Part shown: one piece after another, positions 6,315 through 11,205 of the stretch
Layout of the letters: each line of letters opens with the position of its first letter
How positions within the stretch are numbered: position 1 is the first letter of the stretch
Assembly (NCBI GenBank): GCA_050255815.1
Contig: JBLMVJ010000016.1
Location: 1 to 11,205, forward strand
DNA length: 11,205 bases
Direction of reading: 5' to 3'
Source of the DNA: JAGORM01 sp050255815
GTDB lineage: Bacteria > Patescibacteriota > Microgenomatia > Levybacterales > GWA1-39-11
Position numbers and translations under genes: made by a program
Notes under the pieces: model-generated
The model's database searches: none
What the model was told of the DNA's origin: nothing
Seen by the model: only the letters and a program-made list of their open reading frames with translations

Positions 6315-7820
6315 TTATCTAAAAGTAAGCCCGGGGTCTATGCCGGGATCAAACGGAACTTTTACTGCTTCTGTATTCAGGGAATATTTCAGTATTTTGT
6401 ACCCATTTGGGAATTTTATTTCTGCGGATGGACTACTCTCTATATGCACCTGGTTTTTTATCCAAAAGTCTTCTTTCATAAAAGGATTATTGGGCGGAGG
6501 CGGCGCAATCAAGAGGTATGTAACCGGTTGCTTGGAAAAGTACTTTCCGTTTGATTGGGTATTCTTGCCGGTATACCACATGGCATATTTACCTTCATAA
6601 GCAACTACATTTGGGGAGTATACAAAGTAGCCAAAAGACTGCTCAGGCCCCTGGTAGATTTTCTCAGAAGCAGTAAGCAGGAACTTCCAGGAATACTGGT
6701 CTATCCCAATAATTCCCTTTGATGACTGTATGTCTGAGAATGCGGCTTGTAAATTAAAAAAGTACACCACAATAAAAATAACGTAGAAGACCGGCTTAAA
6801 AGGAGACGTGGCAAAAGACGAGAAAATAAGAAAAACCAAAGGGAATAGTGGAAATAGGTAGAAATATAAAAGAGGACCTCCCACATTTATCATGCTTAAA
6901 GCAAAAAACCCTACATAAAAATATAAAAAGGCACTATAAATAAGCCGGTATTTTTTGACCTTAAACTGGATTGCCAGAAAAACAAGCAGGATGAAAAACA
7001 ATAAGAGATTCCTTCCACCCGGATCTGCCCTGATAATTTCTACCGAGGAAAACATCATATTAAGCCGGTCCATTAAAAGCTGCCCATAAGCCGGGTGCGT
7101 CCTTCCCCCGGAGCCCAGAAAATGAAACGCTAATTTGGTAATGAGAAATTGGTGGCGCAGGTCAAAAAGCAGAAAATTAGAAAGTAAAACCGGCACTAAT
7201 CCAAAGGATAAGATATCCAAATACTTTTTTTCTCTTATTACATACACAAGGATCCAGGCAAAAGACAAGATAATGAACGGAATGCCTATGGCCATCTGGA
7301 ACTGGATAATGCAGCCGCCCAGAATAATATGGAAAATCAAAAACTTAAGTTTCTTTGTCTGTAGGTATCTAACAAAAAAGAAGAAAAATGCGGGGATCAA
7401 CAGCATGGCGCCGTGCGGATTATACATATCCCTGGTGTGGTAGGAAACGTACAATGAGGACATCAGCGCAAATAAGACGCCTACCGTTTTATTAAATAAT
7501 TTTTTGCCAATAAAATAATTTCCTATGCCAAATAAAATCCCCAACACCACCCACCACCACCCCACTATCACCGGGTTTCCTCCGGAAATAAGGTATGCCG
7601 GATAATTCAGGTAAGACCATAACGGCCCATGGAATAATCCGGAGCTGGAACTGGGGCCTATAAACACTATCTTTTTTGCATCCAGCTCCCGCAACAGGAG
7701 AAAATCACGTCCTATCTCTGAGGTAAACACAATATCTCCATGCAGCACATACCAGGCAGCAAAAACATAATGAACGCAACCAGCGGCAAGAAAAAGAGGA
7801 AAAAATAACTTCTTTAACAT
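6315..7820 (-). CDS. PMT_2/ArnT-like GT-C glycosyltransferase (501 aa), copy A
   Basis: A 501-aa membrane protein of the PMT_2/ArnT-like group (GT39/GT83 style), which transfers sugars from polyprenyl-phosphate donors to proteins or lipids on the outer face. After helix 1 the first outer loop reads FTSEIGRDFLLL (32-43), then IGPSSSSGLFHGPLWSYLNYP (54-74). YNPHGAMLLIP (133-143) follows, then FDLRHQFLITK (219-229) and YFYLFPLFPLVFL (319-331). An outer C-terminal domain of about 140 residues (360-501) ends in an unusual proline/glycine tail (DPGIDPGLTF). About 10 helices are visible. I chose the ATG at 7820 instead of 7856 because it directly precedes helix 1 and has TACAAT 6 nt upstream. The 9512-11017 protein has the same length and motif order and is a clear paralog. 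The acceptor is unknown. Confidence 0.72.
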   Translation of the reverse strand: MLKKLFFPLFLAAGCVHYVFAAWYVLHGDIVFTSEIGRDFLLLRELDAKKIVFIGPSSSSGLFHGPLWSYLNYPAYLISGGNPVIVGWWWVVLGILFGIGNYFIGKKLFNKTVGVLFALMSSLYVSYHTRDMYNPHGAMLLIPAFFFFFVRYLQTKKLKFLIFHIILGGCIIQFQMAIGIPFIILSFAWILVYVIREKKYLDILSFGLVPVLLSNFLLFDLRHQFLITKLAFHFLGSGGRTHPAYGQLLMDRLNMMFSSVEIIRADPGGRNLLLFFILLVFLAIQFKVKKYRLIYSAFLYFYVGFFALSMINVGGPLLYFYLFPLFPLVFLIFSSFATSPFKPVFYVIFIVVYFFNLQAAFSDIQSSKGIIGIDQYSWKFLLTASEKIYQGPEQSFGYFVYSPNVVAYEGKYAMWYTGKNTQSNGKYFSKQPVTYLLIAPPPPNNPFMKEDFWIKNQVHIESSPSAEIKFPNGYKILKYSLNTEAVKVPFDPGIDPGLTFR

Positions 7821-7943
7821 ATTCCAATTGTATACCACTCGCAAATGAATTTGCACGGGGTTACCTTCTTCTAGATTAGAGTAAAAGAGTATAACAAGAG
7901 AATCTCCCTTGAATACAAAGAGATAATAGGATTAGAATTACTT
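7821..7943. promoter_or_regulatory. Divergent promoter region between two GT-C genes
   Basis: This 123-nt stretch is the only real intergenic region in the window. Minus strand: TACAAT at 7832-7827 (within TGGTATACAAT) ends 6 nt before the ATG at 7820; its -35 region is poor (TGCAAA at 17 nt). Plus strand: TTGAAT at 7909-7914, an 18-nt spacer and TAGAAT at 7933-7938 end 5 nt before the GTG at 7944. Both layouts imply leaderless mRNAs. A perfect inverted repeat GCAAAT-GA-ATTTGC (7841-7854) overlaps the minus-strand -35 region and could be an operator. The plus-strand gene has no usable Shine-Dalgarno sequence; AGGA at 7928-7931 is 12 nt away. Confidence 0.5.
7841..7854. repeat. Short perfect dyad, possible operator
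   Basis: GCAAAT and ATTTGC are separated by GA. The centre lies 27 nt upstream of the minus-strand ATG at 7820, that is, just upstream of its candidate -10 box. The size and position are typical of a small repressor or activator site. A dyad this short has a real chance of arising at random. Confidence 0.3.
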
Positions 7944-9515
7944 GTGCCTGAAATTATTGCGTTCATTAAAAAGCATTCATATGAAACTGCTTTCCTAAGC
8001 GTTATCCTCATAGGACTTTTCTTCAGGTCTTATAACTTTATAAACCGCATAGATTATGGCAGTGATACTACACGGGATATCCTCATTGCGCAAGAGGCAG
8101 TAAGAACCCATCAACTTCCTTTATTTGCATCATTCAGCTCCACCGGACCATACGTCTTTGGCCCTCATTATTATTGGCTCAACATGATTTCTTATGTAAT
8201 ATTTCCTACGTATATTGCGCCCTTTATTCTGCTTTTGGTATTTGGGACCATCACTATTGGCATCATGATGCATGCGGCAAAAATTATAGGCGGTAGCAGG
8301 CTTTCTATTGTTACCGGTCTGCTCATTGCTTTCTCCCCCCAATTTATTGCCCGGTCTACGTTTCTTACCCAGCACGGGTATTTAGGATTCGCGTCTGTTT
8401 TCTCTTTTTTATTCTTTATCCTTTTAATAAAAACGGTGAAAATCCGGTATGCCTTCATACTGGGTATAACCATAGGGGTAGCCACTATGTTCCATTATGC
8501 AGGAATTAACCTGTTGTTATTGGCTCCATTTATCTTCTTCATCCCAAAAATGTCAATCAAGCTGAAACTATTAAGTCTTATTCTTTTCTCTACGGGTTTT
8601 GCATTCATGTGGATTCCTCTCCTCTATTGGGATAGTTCCCAATCTTTTGCTAACCTGAGAAATTTTGCAGATTTCATTCTCATAGGCCAGTACCGGATGT
8701 ACGTTCCCAATAGCTGGAGGATATTCCTGTTTTCTTTTCTCCCGGATTACTGGCAGGTGGTAGTTGGCGGCTATAGAACCATATCTTCATTTCTTATCAT
8801 TTTGGTTTTTTTGCTTGCCCCTTTTGCCGCTTTCAAAAAAAACCTAAACAAATACCTAGTGCTATCATTTTTCTCATTTCTTTCATTGCTCATATTAAAC
8901 CGTTATTACCGGGGGGAACGGTTTGACGGGTATGTGATCTTTCTGGCACCATTCATTTTTATTTTGAGCGCCTGGGCATTACTCACGTTAATAGAGTTTT
9001 TCATTTCTATAAAAAAACAGTATCCATTTATTTTTGAGGTCCAATTTTTAGGGCATGCTCTCCTCATCATTGTGATCCTTGGATCTTTTTGGAATGCAAC
9101 ACAGTTCATCTTCACCCAAAATCCCCGCACCAATGGGGATAAAAATGCACGGGACTTATTACTAGAAAAATATCCGGGAAAAACTTTTGCCATATATGAC
9201 TATCTGTACCGGACAACAGACCAAAGTTTTGCTTTAGTATTTTTCCTGCATGAAAGACATGCGGACAACCCAAAAGGATACCCTATTGGGGTGATGGATA
9301 GAAACTATGCTTCCCTGCAAAAAAACCGGATTATTGGGGATATAAATGGCGCTCTGCTGCTTGATTTACAAGGAGCTGATTTGAACCAGTCTACCTGGAA
9401 ACGGAAAAACCAGGAAGACGTATATCAGGAAAGTATAGGCTGGGCAAAGCATGAAAAATTAACTTCTACCTTTTCTTTTCTTAATTTTATTAAAGAAAAA
9501 CTGAAAATGAACTAG
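7944..9515 (+). CDS. PMT_2/ArnT-like GT-C glycosyltransferase (523 aa), divergent copy B
   Basis: The only plus-strand gene in the window: a 523-aa membrane protein related to its two neighbours. The first outer loop reads YGSDTTRDILIAQEAV (38-53), then SSTGPYVFGPHYYWLN (65-80), aligning with the GRD...GLF-GP-W segments of the flanking proteins. LTQHGYLGF (141-149) stands where the others have YNPHG or WNPN, and GYVIFLAPFIFIL (329-341) matches the late helix. The F-[DE]-x-R-H-x-F motif of the neighbours is missing: the matching place reads YWDSSQSFANLRNF (228-241). A soluble outer domain follows at about 385-523, with KTFAIYDYLYRTTDQSF (413-429). Start GTG at 7944 is the only usual start codon near the first helix. 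It is divergent from 6315-7820 and convergent with 9512-11017. Its likely role is sugar transfer from a polyprenyl-phosphate donor; the acceptor is unknown. Confidence 0.7.
   Translation: MPEIIAFIKKHSYETAFLSVILIGLFFRSYNFINRIDYGSDTTRDILIAQEAVRTHQLPLFASFSSTGPYVFGPHYYWLNMISYVIFPTYIAPFILLLVFGTITIGIMMHAAKIIGGSRLSIVTGLLIAFSPQFIARSTFLTQHGYLGFASVFSFLFFILLIKTVKIRYAFILGITIGVATMFHYAGINLLLLAPFIFFIPKMSIKLKLLSLILFSTGFAFMWIPLLYWDSSQSFANLRNFADFILIGQYRMYVPNSWRIFLFSFLPDYWQVVVGGYRTISSFLIILVFLLAPFAAFKKNLNKYLVLSFFSFLSLLILNRYYRGERFDGYVIFLAPFIFILSAWALLTLIEFFISIKKQYPFIFEVQFLGHALLIIVILGSFWNATQFIFTQNPRTNGDKNARDLLLEKYPGKTFAIYDYLYRTTDQSFALVFFLHERHADNPKGYPIGVMDRNYASLQKNRIIGDINGALLLDLQGADLNQSTWKRKNQEDVYQESIGWAKHEKLTSTFSFLNFIKEKLKMN
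9512..9515. other. CTAG palindrome serving as stop for two convergent genes
   Basis: The plus-strand gene ends with TAG at 9513-9515 and the minus-strand gene ends with TAG read from 9514-9512. The two stops therefore share the self-complementary CTAG. There is no space for a terminator and I see no hairpin followed by a T run within about 60 nt on either side, so transcripts from both sides may run into each other. Confidence 0.9.
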
Positions 9516-11017
9516 TGGATCCTGGTCTGCACCATAATGCCGCCTTTTACCGTTCTCTGTTTCAGTACCTTTCCGTCCCCTTCCCTCACTTTCAGCCAGT
9601 TAGTAATCCGCCATTCACTTCCGGGGTCAGGCTCTATAATGACATAGAATAAATCGTCTTTTTTAGTATCGGGCTGATAACCGTATTTTTTTGGCCCATA
9701 CCAGGAGAATAAATACTGGTAGGTATAATCATGGAGTACCGGAGTATAGGCAATATAGTCAAAATGCCTTCCCCCTGCATCTTGGTAAATATAGTCAATC
9801 ACGGCAACCTGATTCCTATATACCGCTGCATTCCCCTCCCATAATGGCGCACGCATATCTGCAACCACTTTCAAAGGGTTTATGTTTATATAGGAGAATA
9901 AAAGAAGGACCGCAATACCTGCAAATATATTTTTTCTGGAGAGTAAGGCAGCTGCTATTCCGGTAAGGAAAATGTACAGTACGGGAAGTCCTATAAGATA
10001 ATGGCCCCAAACAGGCCGTGCAAAAATTGAACTTCCTACTATAAATGTTCCAAGTATCATGAATGCAGATACTATAACTTCTTTTTCTTTTTGTAATAGG
10101 GACTTTCTCAGAAGATAAAATATAAAGCAAGAAGTAATAAAGATAATTGCGGCTACAGGAACAAAAGTAACTCCTAAAGTATCCCTGAGGGTTTCCGTAA
10201 GGCTGATAAACCTGCCGGGCAATACAAAAAAGAAGTTGCCCAAATCAAAAATCCGCTGGTCCCCGGAATGGACCGCAAATAATGACCTGGTCATAATAAA
10301 ATCATGTCTGAATTCAAAAAATATGCGGGGGAATAAAATGACAAAAAATCCCAAAGGCGCACCCAAAGCAGGAATAGATAACAAGGTTTTCCGGAGCAAA
10401 TATAGAGAAACAAAAATAGTCCCGGCAAAAAATAGCAAGCCAAATACCAGCTCCGCATCCAAAAGGAACCCTAACAAAAATCCCAAAGCAAAAAACAAAG
10501 CAAATGATTTTCTTTTCTGCTCTTTCAGCTTAAACAAACATATGAAAACAAGAATTACAAAAAGAGGGGCAATATTAGGGTTCCAAATCTGGGACGAAAG
10601 GCCTATCATAGCCCAGGAAAAAGAAAGTAATACGGCAAAGGTAGAGCCTAAAAGCCTTCCACTTATCATTCTGCCAAATACATACCCCAGAAATATGGTA
10701 AGCAAACCCTGAAAAACCATGTAAAAGGCTATTCCCTGGGGACTGCCGCGGGAGACTAGAAAAGCAGGCGTTAAAAAGTAATACCACCACGGCCCGTAAA
10801 AAAGCCCACCTAAACCTGTTGTTTGCCCTATGAGCGGAATTTTATGGGCGGATACTATCTTCTGGACCTCCAGTAAATCCCTCCCCACATCATAGGTAAA
10901 AGCAAATGAATTGGAAAAAATCCCAACGGAGCGCAGGTAAAACCCTACCAGGAAAACAAGCGCAAGAAACCCATAAAATAACAGAGTATATTTGTTTCCG
11001 GCAGGTTTCTTACTCAT
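9512..11017 (-). CDS. PMT_2/ArnT-like GT-C glycosyltransferase (501 aa), copy C
   Basis: A 501-aa membrane protein paralogous to 6315-7820, with the same length. The first outer loop is FTYDVGRDLLEVQKI (40-54), then TTGLGGLFYGPWWYYFLTP (66-84). QIWNPNIAPLF (143-153), FFEFRHDFIMTR (233-244) and GHYLIGLPVLYIFL (338-351) follow in order. The outer C-terminal domain (about 378-501) contains VAVIDYIYQDAGG (404-416), YTPVLHDYTYQYLFSWYG (424-441) and KKYGYQPD (443-450), a pattern I recall from Microgenomates membrane glycosyltransferases. D43 and D47 of the first loop are candidate catalytic acids, by analogy with the loop-1 acidic residue of PMT and ArnT. I chose ATG 11017 over 11035: it overlaps the upstream stop by 8 nt (ATGAGTAA) and starts with SKK before helix 1. 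No Shine-Dalgarno sequence is present, so coupling is likely. Confidence 0.75.
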   Translation of the reverse strand: MSKKPAGNKYTLLFYGFLALVFLVGFYLRSVGIFSNSFAFTYDVGRDLLEVQKIVSAHKIPLIGQTTGLGGLFYGPWWYYFLTPAFLVSRGSPQGIAFYMVFQGLLTIFLGYVFGRMISGRLLGSTFAVLLSFSWAMIGLSSQIWNPNIAPLFVILVFICLFKLKEQKRKSFALFFALGFLLGFLLDAELVFGLLFFAGTIFVSLYLLRKTLLSIPALGAPLGFFVILFPRIFFEFRHDFIMTRSLFAVHSGDQRIFDLGNFFFVLPGRFISLTETLRDTLGVTFVPVAAIIFITSCFIFYLLRKSLLQKEKEVIVSAFMILGTFIVGSSIFARPVWGHYLIGLPVLYIFLTGIAAALLSRKNIFAGIAVLLLFSYININPLKVVADMRAPLWEGNAAVYRNQVAVIDYIYQDAGGRHFDYIAYTPVLHDYTYQYLFSWYGPKKYGYQPDTKKDDLFYVIIEPDPGSEWRITNWLKVREGDGKVLKQRTVKGGIMVQTRIH

Positions 11018-11205
11018 ATTTATCAGAAAAAACAATTGCGGGAGTCCCGTCTAAATAATAAATGGTTTTACCAATATTATCAGGCAAATCTCCCGGCCTT
11101 CCTAAAAAGAGCGTCTGCTTTTTTAATTTATCTTCATTCCAGTTAATTCCCCTGAACTCATACTTTCCAAAAGCAGTATGTTCCTGGTTAAATCCTCCGC
11201 CTCTT
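11010..11205 (-). CDS. C-terminal end of another membrane glycosyltransferase-like gene
   Basis: An open frame of 64 codons enters from the right edge and ends with TAA at 11012-11010. It includes FGKYEFRGINWNEDK (12-26 of the fragment), TLFLGRPGDLPDN (31-43), KTIYYLDGTPAIVFSDKYE (46-64). I recognise the order W-x-x-DK, then TL-x-x-G-x-P-x-D, then TIYYLDG-x-PA from the outer C-terminal domains of GT39-like membrane proteins in Microgenomates genomes, so this is probably a fourth member of the GT-C group. The downstream gene starts inside it with an 8-nt overlap (ATGAGTAA), which indicates a shared transcript. No membrane helix is contained in the visible part, so the family call is tentative, while the coding call is good. 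Confidence 0.6.
   Translation of the reverse strand, partial: RGGGFNQEHTAFGKYEFRGINWNEDKLKKQTLFLGRPGDLPDNIGKTIYYLDGTPAIVFSDKYE

Noticed and set aside
6084..6554. Plus-strand open frame of 156 codons spanning a gene junction.
   Set aside because: It overlaps the motif-rich GT2 N-terminus and the C-terminal domain of the 501-aa protein in antisense, with no start signals.
7545..7564. CCA-rich tandem-like stretch.
   Set aside because: It encodes consecutive tryptophans and valines (GWWWVV) of the 501-aa membrane protein. It is too short and irregular to be a functional repeat.
9509..9522. GAACTAGTGGATCC, identical to part of a common cloning-vector polylinker.
   Set aside because: Both coding frames run through it without a break, the residues (VQTRIH, then stop) look like a natural protein end, and the next bases do not continue as a polylinker. 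It is most likely coincidence.
10236..10712. Plus-strand open frame of 158 codons.
   Set aside because: It is antisense to the 501-aa membrane protein and rich in Lys, Asn and Pro, as expected from the complement of hydrophobic codons. No domain or upstream signal is seen.

Overview
The window is an almost gap-free block of envelope glycosylation genes, mostly polytopic membrane glycosyltransferases of the GT-C fold. Several things point to a Candidate Phyla Radiation (Patescibacteria) bacterium, most likely of the Microgenomates (OP11) group: moderate-to-low GC by eye, very short or overlapping gene junctions, many paralogous PMT/ArnT-like proteins in a row, and a small secreted DUF5667-like protein. 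This assignment is an inference from protein style; no rRNA or marker gene is present. TGA, TAA and TAG all act as stops, so the standard bacterial code fits and TGA is not recoded.

Left block (1-6292, all minus strand, read from right to left): GT2 glycosyltransferase, DUF5667-like exported protein, GT87/MptB-like membrane mannosyltransferase, PF10131-type membrane protein, soluble GT4 glycosyltransferase, PIG-V-like membrane mannosyltransferase, and the first 31 codons of a polysaccharide flippase cut by the window edge. Junctions are -20, -17, -8, -4 or +1 nt, so this looks like one translationally coupled operon. A plausible reading is that the cytoplasmic GT2 and GT4 enzymes build a glycan on a lipid carrier, the flippase moves it outward, and the GT-C enzymes add sugars from polyprenyl-phosphate donors on the outer face.

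Right block (6315-11205): four genes in the PMT_2/ArnT-like (GT39/GT83) style. One is a minus-strand 501-aa protein (6315-7820). A plus-strand 523-aa relative (7944-9515) diverges from it across a 123-nt intergenic region. A second minus-strand 501-aa protein (9512-11017) converges on the plus-strand gene, and the two stop codons share one CTAG palindrome. The last is the C-terminal 64 codons of another gene (11010-11204) that overlaps the previous start by 8 nt.

Regulation: three minus-strand start codons (2255, 6292, 7820) each have a -10-like hexamer (TACAAT, TATAAT, TACAAT) ending exactly 6 nt before the ATG. The plus-strand GTG at 7944 has TAGAAT ending 5 nt before it. This spacing would make the mRNAs leaderless. 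Other starts (3870, 5499, 1219) instead have Shine-Dalgarno-like sequences lying in the preceding gene. I saw no rRNA, tRNA, CRISPR, insertion sequence, phage gene or hairpin-T terminator. The only stretch between genes longer than 25 nt is 7821-7943.
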